From Candidatus Obscuribacterales bacterium (lineage in GTDB: Bacteria > Cyanobacteriota > Vampirovibrionia > Obscuribacterales > Obscuribacteraceae): a stretch of DNA of 64,000 nucleotides. Under the pieces are notes generated by a model. That model saw nothing but the letters and a program-made list of their open reading frames with translations. It ran no database searches and was not told the DNA's origin. This document shows, piece after piece, positions 51,758-61,600 of the stretch. The translations under genes were made by a program, and so were the position numbers. Position 1 is the stretch's first letter. Each line of letters opens with the position of its first letter. Location: NCBI GenBank assembly GCA_019752635.1, contig JAIELX010000040.1, forward strand, positions 1 to 64,000, in the 5' to 3' direction.

Positions 51758-52375
51758 TCACCGCTCCGGCGACACCTCTATATCCCCTGAATTTGCTTCT
51801 GAGCGGGGTTCTGTCTTCGCAATCCTTTGACGTACGACGAGCTTGGTTACAATAAGTTCGCGATCATCTTCGTTCTCAAAAACACGTCCTTCGGGAAGCC
51901 ATTCAATGAATCCGCCCAGCAGGTGCTGGGCCTCTCGCTCCAACTCTTTGCGCGACAGGTTTGATGTTAAGGTTTGATACCGAATGTAGGTCCGACCATT
52001 ATATGCAACAATGTCGATGTGACATCTGAACTCAGCACCGGAAGGCGCCTCCTTGATAGCGTCAAATGCCAACGAGCTCTCATCGGCTTGCGGTATCTCA
52101 CAGCCTGCCTGGCGCGTTAGCGTCATGAGCAATCTGCAAGTGTCGTCCTCCGGCATCGTGGTGATCAGCATGCCTCTCTCAGGAGTCTGTGCAAGCTTCT
52201 TCTTCTCTTCCGGAACGCTGCGATCCACGCTGGTTTGTCTGTTGAGAGCCGCAATTACGATGGCGCCGCCGCCGGCGACGAAGAGACCAAATACGACCGC
52301 CGTAAGGACATTCGGGCACGATGGCAGCAATAGCGCTGCCATTATTAATACCATCCAAAGCCCTGCGTGCTTCAT
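51758..52375 (-). CDS. Two-helix membrane protein of the vWA operon
   Basis: A 205-residue protein, not recognised. Two adjacent membrane helices (about 5-22 and 25-44, hairpin topology) lead to a soluble C-terminal domain (about 65-185) that has alternating strands and helices (FRCHIDIVAYNGRTYIRYQT). The tail is acidic. It is the last gene of the four-gene leftward operon, 49 bases after the PspA-like gene, with a hairpin beyond. By context it may anchor or regulate the operon's envelope complex; this is inference. Confidence 0.7.
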   Translation of the reverse strand: MKHAGLWMVLIMAALLLPSCPNVLTAVVFGLFVAGGGAIVIAALNRQTSVDRSVPEEKKKLAQTPERGMLITTMPEDDTCRLLMTLTRQAGCEIPQADESSLAFDAIKEAPSGAEFRCHIDIVAYNGRTYIRYQTLTSNLSRKELEREAQHLLGGFIEWLPEGRVFENEDDRELIVTKLVVRQRIAKTEPRSEANSGDIEVSPER

Positions 52376-52424
52376 TGATCAACCTGCTCCGCCCATATAG
52401 GTCGTTCCCGGTCCAGCGAAGTCA

Positions 52425-52922
52425 CTAATCGTCTTGGTCTTTAGCCAGTGACTTTTTTAGAGCAGAGAGTTCATCTTCAATAGCGGCTGCTTCTGTATCC
52501 GCTTTCAATTTATGCTGTGCGTTGTCTTTGGCGCTGAGCTCTGCTCTGGCTTCCTGTTTGAAGACCTTTCCTTCCATGCGATCAATGGTGGCGCGCGTAC
52601 CGTTTATATCGTCTATTTTAGGTTGCGGTGTTACTTTTACGCTGTGCTCAAGCCGGAAAAGCGTTGCTTGCAATTGCTTCTCAAGATCGTTTTGAGAAAG
52701 CCGGTCCGCTTCGAATTCTGCTATGAGCAGTTCTTGTTGCCTGATTTTCTTCGTCAGATTTTGTTCAGAGGCAGCAGATGACGGCTCCGGTTCGGGGCGC
52801 TCCAGGAGCTTTTTCAATGAGGCAATCTCCTTGTGTGCCGCTTCCAGCTTCTTCTCGATTAGCTTCTGCGCCGTAACTGCTTCTAGAAGGGCCTTGCGAA
52901 CTTGAATCTTATCTTCTGACAT
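52425..52922 (-). CDS. Coiled-coil protein resembling the C-terminal half of PspA/IM30
   Basis: A 165-residue, almost wholly helical and charged protein. TRATIDRMEGKVFKQEARAE (about 107-126) and IEDELSALKKSL (about 149-160) match the C-terminal pattern of PspA/IM30/Vipp1, where a RMEEKV-EA helix is followed by DELARLK. The N-terminal amphipathic membrane helix of PspA is missing, and an unusual Pro/Glu/Ser linker (ERPEPEPSS) lies at 40-50. It is likely cytoplasmic and oligomeric. It is third in the operon, 33 bases after the PDZ-vWA gene. The homology call is by eye. Confidence 0.65.
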   Translation of the reverse strand: MSEDKIQVRKALLEAVTAQKLIEKKLEAAHKEIASLKKLLERPEPEPSSAASEQNLTKKIRQQELLIAEFEADRLSQNDLEKQLQATLFRLEHSVKVTPQPKIDDINGTRATIDRMEGKVFKQEARAELSAKDNAQHKLKADTEAAAIEDELSALKKSLAKDQDD

Positions 52923-52955
52923 TAGCGTATTCTTTTGCGTGGTATCGGAACGGGG

Positions 52956-54086
52956 TTATTTCTTTCGCGGCGCCATCGCCCTGATGATCGCATCAGCAAG
53001 TACCCGTTTCAAGCCATACCGTTTTACATCGGAAAAGTATTTCGCATCAACCATGTCATACTTCGCTCCTTTGGCAATCAACCCGGTATCAAGGTCCGCT
53101 ACTGTGTTTATGCCGCTGCTGTCGTTACCGATTTGAATGAAGCTTACCACCACCTGCCCCGGCGGAACAATTTCGGTGGCATTGATCATCGTCTGTTCCA
53201 AGTTTCCGATGTTGTTCATTCCGTCGGTCAGCACCACGACCATCTGTTTGCGGTTCTCCTGAAGCGCAATAGCTACTCCGCGAGATAGAGCAGACGTTAG
53301 ATTAGTGCCCCCCTCGGGGCGCAAGTTCTCGACTGTACTGCGCAATTCTACCGGGGAGTTAACCACTTCCAAAGTATGTGATGCGTTGAATGGAATGAGG
53401 GTGACGGGAAAGCTAGAACGCGTTCGCAAGAAATCAGCAAACGTTGAGATGTTGCTTTTCACCCAGCCGAGCTTATTGGACGGGATCGCATCGGGGTTCA
53501 GGAACTCTGCTTGTCCGCCGCTTTCTGATTCCCCCATCGAGCCGGATCGGTCTATCAGAATGATGAATCTGTACTCCGAAAGTATTTCTTCAGCTTGGGC
53601 TTCCGTTATGTTTGAGGCAAGATGATTCGAACTCAAGCTTACGTTCTTCGCAACACTTTGAACCGTGAGTTTCACCGGTTCAGATTTGGGGATCATGGCC
53701 TTTAGCGCTTTCGAATCGACAGCCATTCTTGCTTGAAACCTTTTGTCGCCTCGCTGAAGCGTAAGCTGAAGAATGTTCTGGTCGACTTTTGCGTCGAGAA
53801 TTTGGTCACCGGCGCGAAGACCACTGTATGCCGCGGTGGAACCTAGTCTCAATTTTGTGATTGCTGCAGGAACCGAAGGCTTATCCAAAGTGAGCCCGGC
53901 TGCGGAGCAGAGTACCAGCAACTGGTTGACCTCGCCGGTGAGCATTGTCCTCGATTTGGCAGGTTTTTCCGCCGCGCAGACCGGTGAATAACTGCCTGCA
54001 ATCAAGCCCGGTATCCACAGGATAGAAGCAAGTCGCAGTGTTTCATTCCGGCGACGTGCCAGCGTTTGCTTGATGTTGCGAATCAA
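52956..54086 (-). CDS. Exported PDZ plus von Willebrand A protein
   Basis: A 376-residue protein with a signal peptide or anchor (about 18-38, cleavage likely after CAA). A PDZ-like domain (about 68-125, GSTAAYSGLRAGDQILDAKV) is followed by a vWA domain from about 170: MIDAS Asp179-x-Ser181-x-Ser183 in LIDRSGSMG, a Thr in TNLTSALSRG, and Asp in VVVLTDGMNN. The fusion suggests a metal-dependent protein-interaction module in the periplasm. The ATG overlaps the TPR gene's stop by 4 bases (ATGA), so the two are coupled. Confidence 0.87.
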   Translation of the reverse strand: MIRNIKQTLARRRNETLRLASILWIPGLIAGSYSPVCAAEKPAKSRTMLTGEVNQLLVLCSAAGLTLDKPSVPAAITKLRLGSTAAYSGLRAGDQILDAKVDQNILQLTLQRGDKRFQARMAVDSKALKAMIPKSEPVKLTVQSVAKNVSLSSNHLASNITEAQAEEILSEYRFIILIDRSGSMGESESGGQAEFLNPDAIPSNKLGWVKSNISTFADFLRTRSSFPVTLIPFNASHTLEVVNSPVELRSTVENLRPEGGTNLTSALSRGVAIALQENRKQMVVVLTDGMNNIGNLEQTMINATEIVPPGQVVVSFIQIGNDSSGINTVADLDTGLIAKGAKYDMVDAKYFSDVKRYGLKRVLADAIIRAMAPRKK

Positions 54087-55057
54087 GGTTTCCCGCTTCC
54101 TTTCGGCTTTACGGTGACTTTTGCGTAGTCGGCTTTGAGCGCTTCGACTGGACGAGGCGGCTCCGGTTCTCTCTCAATCTCATCGCCGAAGTTGACATAG
54201 TTCTTTGTGTAGAGGTTTGAGCCGTTTGGCATCAGTCTTGAGGAGCCTTTGTCGCTCTGTGCGGCTTCACGCAAATTTGACGCCATCGCAGCGATGTCGT
54301 TTCTGGTCCGGTCGCCTGTGCGCCCTAGTGTCGAGCTGTTGCGCTCCAAAGCGTCGAGAGCGGATTTGATTCGGCGATCGGCATCTTCGCGAATGGCTCT
54401 GGCCTCTTCTTCGTAATGCGGGTTCGTTATCTGTCGACCGCGCGAAGTGTAGGTGTATTTTTGGAGCTGCGAAATTTCGAATTCCGCCTGTTCCTTAATG
54501 CGGCTGGTCTGCGCGTCACATATGCGTTTGTGATGCTCTGTCATCCGGGCTTGTTCCATGTCTGCCCGCCTGATCAACTCTTGCTGCTGTTCTGCCAGTT
54601 TTTGCTCGTTGAGCGCCAAGTTCGGATCCAGTGGCGCTTGCCCTGTCGTCGCTGCGGCTGTTGATGCGCCGGGGTAAGTTGCAGGTTGCGCGCTCGTTGC
54701 TTGCGCGGAGCTTGCAGCCGAGCGAGTGCTCATATAAACACGGATTCGACCTAATGCTTGCTGGCACTGAGCCACTGCAATCAGGGGTGGATTGAGCTTC
54801 AGACAAAGCTGATACTCGCGCTCTGCAAGTTCGAATTTTGAGACTGCCAGATAACTGTTGCCCAGCAGATAATGCACAATGGGGTCTTTGGGATACGAGA
54901 CTGTCAACTGTTCCAAAATGTCGCGAGATTTTGCGAAATCATTGCGGGCGTAGGCTTTCGACGCTTCGGCTAACTGCGCGTCTCTGTTGACTTGTGCAAA
55001 GGTTGGCGCGGTGGAAGCAAACAGCAAAAGCCCCAGAATTGCTATTATTCGCAACAT
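54083..55057 (-). CDS. Exported TPR protein with coiled-coil tail
   Basis: A 324-residue protein. Signal peptide: MLRIIAILGLLLFASTAPTFAQ, cleavage after FA or AQ. Two to three TPR units occupy about 25-110 (EASKAYARNDFAKSRDILEQ, then HYLLGNSYLAVSKFELAERE). A Ala/Thr/Ser/Gln-rich linker and a Glu/Arg/Gln-rich coiled coil (about 155-255) follow. The C-terminus (FGDEIEREPEPPRPVEALKA) is acidic and Pro-rich. The frame begins at 55090, but the signal peptide fixes 55057. It is first in the operon and overlaps the PDZ-vWA gene. Confidence 0.85.
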   Translation of the reverse strand: MLRIIAILGLLLFASTAPTFAQVNRDAQLAEASKAYARNDFAKSRDILEQLTVSYPKDPIVHYLLGNSYLAVSKFELAEREYQLCLKLNPPLIAVAQCQQALGRIRVYMSTRSAASSAQATSAQPATYPGASTAAATTGQAPLDPNLALNEQKLAEQQQELIRRADMEQARMTEHHKRICDAQTSRIKEQAEFEISQLQKYTYTSRGRQITNPHYEEEARAIREDADRRIKSALDALERNSSTLGRTGDRTRNDIAAMASNLREAAQSDKGSSRLMPNGSNLYTKNYVNFGDEIEREPEPPRPVEALKADYAKVTVKPKGSGKP

Positions 55058-55287
55058 GGTCTCTTCTTTCCCCAAGCGACAGTTTCTCATAATATTCCCC
55101 GAATTAGCTCCAATCTATGCACCCAGGTTAGGCGTCATTTGTCCAATAACTGTGAACGGTAGCTCTGTCTGCTCCTGTCCAGTGTGCCTGAAAATGCTTT
55201 CAAAGTTGTTGCAGAGCAACGGTGTGAGTAATCACCAACGTAACGAACAACGCCGACCATAGGAAGGCGGTAGTCGGCTACCGATGG

Positions 55288-55312
55288 GGCAGAAGTCTCA
55301 AACATTTCTGCC
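55288..55312. repeat. Hairpin possibly related to the dispersed palindromes
   Basis: GGCAGAA (55288-55294) and TTCTGCC (55306-55312) pair around GTCTCAAACAT. It resembles the GTCAGAA/TTCTGAC family but the core has changed. It lies about 25 bases beyond the stop of the 97-residue membrane protein and could be its terminator. Confidence 0.4.
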
Positions 55313-55336
55313 GGCCCATATCGCAGGTCACGTTAC

Positions 55337-55630
55337 CTACAGAGAATTGCTGCTGAAAGTTTTTGCCAACTTTGTCAGTTTGTGCGTGGAAATTGCCGTG
55401 CCTGTGAACGAAACTGCAGCGCACAGTGCTACCGAAAGCATCGACCAGCTTACCGAGAATCCGCCTATCACAAATGCTGGATGCTGTGCTTCCGCCCCGC
55501 GTGACAAGGTTTGGCGATACTGTTCGATCGAAAGAAGCAACAATAGTGCGCCACCGACGAGCGCAATCGCAGCCGAGAAAATAACCTCGAATATAATCTT
55601 TTTGCGCAGCGTTGCATCGTTGTTTTTCAT
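55337..55630 (-). CDS. Small two-helix membrane protein
   Basis: A 97-residue hydrophobic protein, not recognised. Helices lie at about 13-34 (IFEVIFSAAIALVGGALLLLL) and 57-79. The short loops contain Arg/Lys on the N-terminal side, suggesting both termini are cytoplasmic. No ribosome binding site precedes the ATG. Instead, TATAAT lies 7 bases before it, suggesting either a leaderless message or chance. It is 21 bases after the BamE-like gene on the same strand. Confidence 0.65.
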   Translation of the reverse strand: MKNNDATLRKKIIFEVIFSAAIALVGGALLLLLSIEQYRQTLSRGAEAQHPAFVIGGFSVSWSMLSVALCAAVSFTGTAISTHKLTKLAKTFSSNSL

Positions 55631-55651
55631 AATGCAATTATACGCGTCGCA

Positions 55652-56050
55652 CTAGTGGGCAGCGACTTTTCCGCTTGCGTCCCAATTGAGATCGAGTCCG
55701 GCGTCTTGACCGCTGTAGGTGTATTGCCACGCCGCATCAGTTTCTTTATCTGCCTTGCCTAGCAGCGCCCGAACCTGATCTTTGGTCATGCCGATGAGAG
55801 GGTGAGTCGCTTCAAGCGATTTAACCATGCGTTGGCGGCAGCACGGCTCATTTTTCCACTTTTCGGAGTCGAAGCCAATGGGTGCGGAAAACAGGGTGGA
55901 GGCGAAAAACGCCAAACCGCCAATGACTGCAGCGACGATTCCCGCCGCTAGTATCGGGAACCCCTTCTTGGGCGAGCCTTTCTCCGGTTCGTTGCCGTTT
56001 CCGCTGTCGGACTGTTGCTTTGTGCTGTCGGTTGCTCCAGAGCGCTCCAT
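55652..56050 (-). CDS. BamE/SmpA-like domain protein with membrane anchor
   Basis: A 132-residue protein. A polar Ser/Gly/Lys-rich start (1-28), a membrane helix (about 31-51, FPILAAGIVAAVIGGLAFF), then a small domain with HPLIGMTKDQVRALLGKADK and WQYTYSGQDAGLDLNWDASG. This is the BamE-like pattern: MT-x-D-x-V-x-x-L-x-G, then strands. No lipobox is seen; the helix would anchor it. The fold occurs in outer-membrane assembly and inhibitor proteins. It is likely co-transcribed with the following small membrane gene. Confidence 0.75.
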   Translation of the reverse strand: MERSGATDSTKQQSDSGNGNEPEKGSPKKGFPILAAGIVAAVIGGLAFFASTLFSAPIGFDSEKWKNEPCCRQRMVKSLEATHPLIGMTKDQVRALLGKADKETDAAWQYTYSGQDAGLDLNWDASGKVAAH

Positions 56051-56364
56051 TTAAACACCTTCTTTAAGTAACTTCGATTTCACCCGACGCTCACAATCGG
56101 GTTTTGGCAAGTTTACAACACTGGTGGGCGCTCCTGCGGAGAATCGCCTGCAACCTGTTGTTTGTGTTAATCTTTTCCGCTCGAACCGTTGCAATCAAAA
56201 ATTTAGAAAACAAGGGCGGTTAGTCCGAAACGATCATCGGAAACCGGTTGAAGAAAAGTCACCGACGCGACCAGGTCGTCACTGCCACCAAATGCTGTAT
56301 GGACGGTGCCTTCGATCGTCTCCGGAGTGATTGCGGTAGCGGCGCGTTAAGACTGTAATTGCGA
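56051..56364. other. Gene-free stretch
   Basis: Nothing convincing on either strand. Short frames are shadows or chance. It lies between the BamE-like gene's start and the broken DUF4239 gene. Confidence 0.45.
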
Positions 56365-57020
56365 TTACTCCAGCACGTCGTGTAACGGCACTTGCTGTAA
56401 CGGCACTTTTCCATGCTTGTAAATCTGGAACATCTGCATGTTGAGTTTGAACGCATCGGGCTTGACCGCTAGTGCCCCCGAAAACGGCGAACCGTAAAGG
56501 AATACCAGCAGGACGTTAAGCGCCGGAGTTAGCGCCACCATTGTCGTCATCAGCAATTGCACTTTCAGGTTTTTCGCCGCAAAGAAATAAGTGAATATAA
56601 CGGTGAACGAGCCGCCCGGGATCAGAATTATCCACATTGCCGGTGGAATACCGTGCGCCGCATATCAGCCATTTCAGTAATCCGGTCAAGTAGCTTGTAA
56701 TGCAGCGTCGTTTCCGCGGTGCTCTTCGATTGCATTTCGGTTATGTTGCGAAAGAGTGCCCATGCGCATTGCAAAGCGCGAGGGCTGCAGGTATCCCGAT
56801 TCATTGCCTCCCACTCTTCGTAAATGACAGCTTGGGTGTATCCGTCGCAATTTCTCTGAACCGGCGTCCGCATTTCAGAGGGCAGCCCGTGAGCGAGTAA
56901 GAAGATGTTTGCAATTCCGTTTGCCTCTTGCTCGACTATCACACGCAGCTCCTGCTGCCTCTCCATTGCATCAACGATGACAAAACCCGGCAGTGGTGCC
57001 GATTATCGAGAGCCGATTTC
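56365..57020 (-). pseudogene. Broken DUF4239 (bestrophin-like) membrane protein gene
   Basis: Pieces of one DUF4239 protein lie in different frames. From about 57000 one frame has GFVIVDAMERQQELRVIVEQ, then EEWEAMNRD and LLDRITEMADMRR, ending at a stop near 56628. The continuation, GIPPAMWIILIPGGSFTVIF and FTYFFAAKNLKVQLLMTT, is in another frame starting upstream of 56637. A missing base around 56652-56660 would explain it. The start is also degraded. A 13-base sequence, TGTAACGGCACTT, is duplicated at 56381-56393 and 56396-56408. Full-length DUF4239 proteins are multi-helix membrane proteins of unknown function. Confidence 0.8.
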
Positions 57021-57272
57021 CGTCCACTTCGTGGCTGTCGACAAGACTCTCTACACCGAAGCGATGCCTCACCATAAGCATTCCGCCAACGGCCAGCAAA
57101 GGTACTGACTATTACGAAGGTGATGCCGAGTGATAGTAAGTTCATGAAAGATTACCAGCAATCGAGTTGGACAATTATCTCACTGACAAGAGAGTGTACA
57201 CACGTTACTATTACTCCTAATTGTGCTCCCTGCACAGTTGGCTATTTAATACCGACTTCTGAGGACTACCCG

Positions 57273-58634
57273 ATGCCCCGTCTCTCGCTTGGAATCATTA
57301 CGTTAGCGGTCGTGCTGTTGATGTCTGCTCCGTGCAGCGCTGCTGATTCGTCGATTGACGGTGCCATTGAGACCGCTCGAAAATCTCTGGAACAGCAACA
57401 GTATAAGAAAGCGGAGACAGCGTTAAAGAGAGCCTTGAATCAGACTACGAACACCAATGACGTTGGTGTGGCGAGAGCATCGGTGCTTCTGGCGACAGCA
57501 TTGCGTAATTCGGGAAAAGTTGCAGAGGCTTCGCAATCTTTGGAGCGCGCCCGCAACGTCTATAAGACTCTGGGACACGTTGAGCCTGACTATGTCGATG
57601 AGTTCAAGGCTCTTGCCGGTTGCTATCGGATAGTTGACCTTGCGGTAATCGGTGCCGGGGCAAACGCATTGAAGAATAATGCTGCAACCATTTCGATGGC
57701 AAAAACCGATGGTGGTGCAAGGGTCGAGATCTCGATGGAATCGCCCTATCAAAACTCTTTGAATAGTACGAAGATTGACGGACTGCAGTTGGAGAAGTCC
57801 GTAACCTTCGATATCCAGCAGACTTCGCCGCAAGACATTCGTGTGGTGAATATCAAAGGATTCAAAATTCACTCCGTTGAGAAAAACATGTGGGTGAATT
57901 TGCTGTCGCTCAAGACTGGTGCAGCGGAAGCCGATGGTACATATGATGCTGAGATTACTGCTGGAAAAGCCGGCATAACGAAAACAGTGCCGTCCAAATT
58001 GCCGCAGAAAGCATACGAGCCTGTTGCGGGGATAGCTTCTCAGCTTGCGCTGTTTAGTTCACCTGCGGAGCTCGATATGCCGGTGGTAGCTGCACCGGTG
58101 GCGGGAGAAACTGCCACCGCACCGGCTGCTGTGGCTCCGGTCTCGACTCCTGTGGCAGAGCCGCCTGTCAGCAACATCCCGATGCCTGATCCTGCTCTCA
58201 GTGAACCCGGTTACCTAAAACAGCAAGTGAAGAGCTTCACCACTGAATCAACAACGACTCCGCACTCGAGCATAGTTATTCTTGAGAAGAAGACTCGGGC
58301 GGGTAATTTGTCTCAAATCAGTCCGGATTTGAAAGAGTCCGTGAAGGACGCGAACACTTTTGGCGAAATGAAGGGAAGTTCCGTGGAGTCATCCTTTGCG
58401 AACCCGCCATCCGTTGAGCCTCGTCGTCAACGCGAAGATGATGACGAGGCTGATGACCGACAGAAGGAACGGAAGAATGGTGCGGCGAACACGGACCGTC
58501 GTGATACCACTTCCCCGGATCGCACCGAACGCCGGAATGAGAACAAGTCGAACATCAAGCGTGACCGTGATGATGACGACAGAGATGATGATGACGACGA
58601 TGACGACGATCGTCCAAAAGGCAAACGCGACTAG
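57273..58634 (+). CDS. Exported protein with TPR-like start and Asp-rich tail
   Basis: A 453-residue protein, not recognised. Signal peptide about 1-23 (cleavage after CSA). Helical TPR-like pairs follow (about 25-110), then a beta-rich part (110-240). Then come a Pro/Ala/Val-rich linker and a long acidic/basic disordered tail ending in a run of Asp broken by Arg (from about 428). The Asp tract is encoded by mixed GAT/GAC codons. It could bind calcium or other cations outside the cell. GAGGA seven bases before the ATG at 57273 supports the start; the open frame to 57120 has none. Confidence 0.75.
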   Translation: MPRLSLGIITLAVVLLMSAPCSAADSSIDGAIETARKSLEQQQYKKAETALKRALNQTTNTNDVGVARASVLLATALRNSGKVAEASQSLERARNVYKTLGHVEPDYVDEFKALAGCYRIVDLAVIGAGANALKNNAATISMAKTDGGARVEISMESPYQNSLNSTKIDGLQLEKSVTFDIQQTSPQDIRVVNIKGFKIHSVEKNMWVNLLSLKTGAAEADGTYDAEITAGKAGITKTVPSKLPQKAYEPVAGIASQLALFSSPAELDMPVVAAPVAGETATAPAAVAPVSTPVAEPPVSNIPMPDPALSEPGYLKQQVKSFTTESTTTPHSSIVILEKKTRAGNLSQISPDLKESVKDANTFGEMKGSSVESSFANPPSVEPRRQREDDDEADDRQKERKNGAANTDRRDTTSPDRTERRNENKSNIKRDRDDDDRDDDDDDDDDRPKGKRD

Positions 58635-58659
58635 AAGCCAAAATCGAGCTTCGTGTTGG

Positions 58660-61600
58660 CTAGCTGACGAGCATTTCTTGCAATGCGTGCTCAAGGGCGG
58701 TGCGCAGCGCCAATACAGAGTCCCAGCGGTCGTCTGGATTCTTTTGTAACGCCTTCTCGGCAATTTGATCGAGTAGGCAGCCGGGTGGCAGGTCCGGTCT
58801 GTAGTATGATAGTGGTCTCGGTAGCGCGGATATATGCTTCGCGAACATTTCTTCCAGCGTCGCTGCTTCGAATGTGGTGCGCCCGGTAAGCAGCTCATAG
58901 AAGATGATGCCCAATGCATAAACGTCAGCGCGATGATCAAGCGGCTTATCACTGAGATACTCAGGCGACATGTAGTCCGCTGTTCCCACCGCCATCCCGC
59001 CGCGGGTAAAGTGGGTGCCCGTATGGCGAAGGTGCGCAATGCCAAAGTCTACGATCTTCACCCAGTCCGGTCTGTCCGGCTGGTTGCGCAGCATAATGTT
59101 CTCCGGTTTGAGATCTCGGTGAATTACACCTTTACTGTGTGCTTCGCTCAGTCCGCAGCAGACCTGGATCATGACGACTGCCGCATCTTCCAGCGACATG
59201 CAGCCTTCGCGATCAAGGTATTGTCGCAGAGACTCACCTTCAACAAATTCCATAACCAGGTACGGGCGGTTCGTGTCGAGCGTGCCGACGTCGAATACCG
59301 AGATCACGTTAGGGTGGTTGATCTTCGCGGTGACCTTGCATTCGCGTTCGAAGCGTTTTAAGTCTGTATCAATTGATGGCAGCACTTGCATGATCTTGAT
59401 TACGACTTCGCGATCGAGACCGGTATGAGTAGCTTTGAACACTTTCGCCATGCCGCCCTCGCCGATCAAGCTGTCAATGCGATACTTGCCGGCGATTGTC
59501 TTGCCCATGAGTTGATCTTCAAGCGGCACGGATGGATCTATATGGTGCGGTGCGCTATTGGCGCCGAACGTACCTTCCTTTACGTCAATGTTCTCCGTTG
59601 AGTAGGAAGCGCTGCAACCGCCAACGGGGTGGCGAGTGTGGCAGGTTTGACAGTACTTCGAAGGCTCGGAAAACTCCGGTCCGACGGATTGAAGCTTCAA
59701 GCGCGATAGCCGAATCATCTTGTTGGTCATCAGCACCGTCATTGCGCGCCAAACTCGATAACTAGGATCGTTCTCGAGGGACGCTACGATTTCCACGCAG
59801 TTTCTGCTGCCGCCTGCTGATAGCAACAGGATCTTCTTCATCAGGGGCACGTCTTCAGGCACAGTGCGATTCAGCCGCTCCCAAACTTGTGGATTGAACG
59901 AACACGGGAACACGTGTAATTTTGGATTCGAGAATGCAAACTTTGATTTCTCATAGTTGCTCTTGGCTTGTGTGCCTTCATGCAAGAGTGTCTCTACGGT
60001 GTCGCGCACCCAATAAATTCTGTCGTTCGGAGCTAGCTGCTCGATTTGATCGTGAGTAAAATCTTGAACCTGGTGTAATTGAACAGTCGCTTCATCGAAT
60101 GTCGCCAACACCTCAATTACCGCATCCTTACCGGCTATATTGCCGACACCGGCGCGAGTTGGTGCCCCGTCTTGAATATACATCCAGCTTCTTCTGCCGT
60201 CGACCGATGCGATCTTCAGTATCGCGGTTTGTCTGCTCAGTTTCATCGCTTGCAGTAATTCATTGGGACTAAGCGTTCCGTCCGTTGCGGGTTTCGCTTC
60301 TTCGCCCAGTAAGTTGGCTGTGAATTCCATGGGAATGGTGGCGCTGTCGACAAAGAATCCAGGTAAATTCTCGCTGCGGCAATACTCAATTCCAACTTCT
60401 GCAAGTCGTAGTGCTTCTTCCAAGTCATCGCCCTGTTCAGGAAAGCGCGCCATGGACAATCTGACGATGGGCATGCCGCATGACTGCGCAGCTTTAGCCA
60501 GCTCCTCGCCGACGCGCAGCAACCTGTTTCGTTGGGTGCCTTCTACTACCGCAATCAATCTGGTTCGGTCGTAACGAAAAATTCGATCGCCGACCAGTAA
60601 CTCGCCTCCTCTCGGGCGAGGGTCGATCTTTTGCTTGACCAAATTGGCGAGTTCTTTCATCGACTCTTCGAACATGTGTCCGTTGCTTCTTCCTTTGCTG
60701 AAGGTGTCTCCTTCCAGAAGGAAAATGGTGGCATGTAATCGGCTGTGACCTTCGTTCATCAGGCGCAACAACTCAGTGCTATAGTTGCTGAATTCGTTAG
60801 AATTGAAGAGTCCAGTCTGTCTGTCAATAGATGCTTTGTTTCGCTCTTTCTCATAGCGAATAATAGTTTCGAGCAGTGCGCCGCAGTTTTCGCTCAATTG
60901 ACGCAGATATTTTTCGAAGCTTGGCACAGAGCCCTTGATGGCACCACAAAGGTACACTGATGATTCCATGTCCTTTGCCAGTTTGACTGCAAAGACTTCA
61001 CCGCATTGTTTGGCTTCGTCAATGACATTCAGTCCCAAAGGTGCCAAGGCATCACCTTCAATGCTAATCACATCGGCGCGCGATAACCTGGATGCCAGCA
61101 CGCTTGTTGGACCGGTCAATCGATGTAGAGAAGCCTCAGACAAATTGTGCGAGCCGACAATCAACACATGATTATCGCGCGATACCTCGATTACGAATTG
61201 AAACAGCACTTCCGGAAAGTCTTTTGATATTCGCATCATCAAAGCGTCGCAAGCGTCCGCTCTCGATGTGCAGGGAGCTAACTTTCGTACAATCAGGTTC
61301 GTGAGCCGCTCTTTGACCTGCAGCTCCGACTGCAACTGCTTCATGCGGTTTTGGTAATGATCGACAATGTTGGTCAGTGAGTTGTTCAGTTCTCCGACTA
61401 GCTCGGTCACTTGCTGCGATGCCATCGGTTCCGTGGTCTTCGCGGGCAACTTCGCGTCCTGGTCCGGCGCTAGTCCTTTCAGTCCCTGGCGTAGTTTTGC
61501 AACTGGATTCAAGACCGAAAGATGAATAAGCGCAAGCGTTGTACCAAGCCCCAAAGTCATGACCAGTAAAATTAGTACCGGCAAAGTCGACGATACCACC

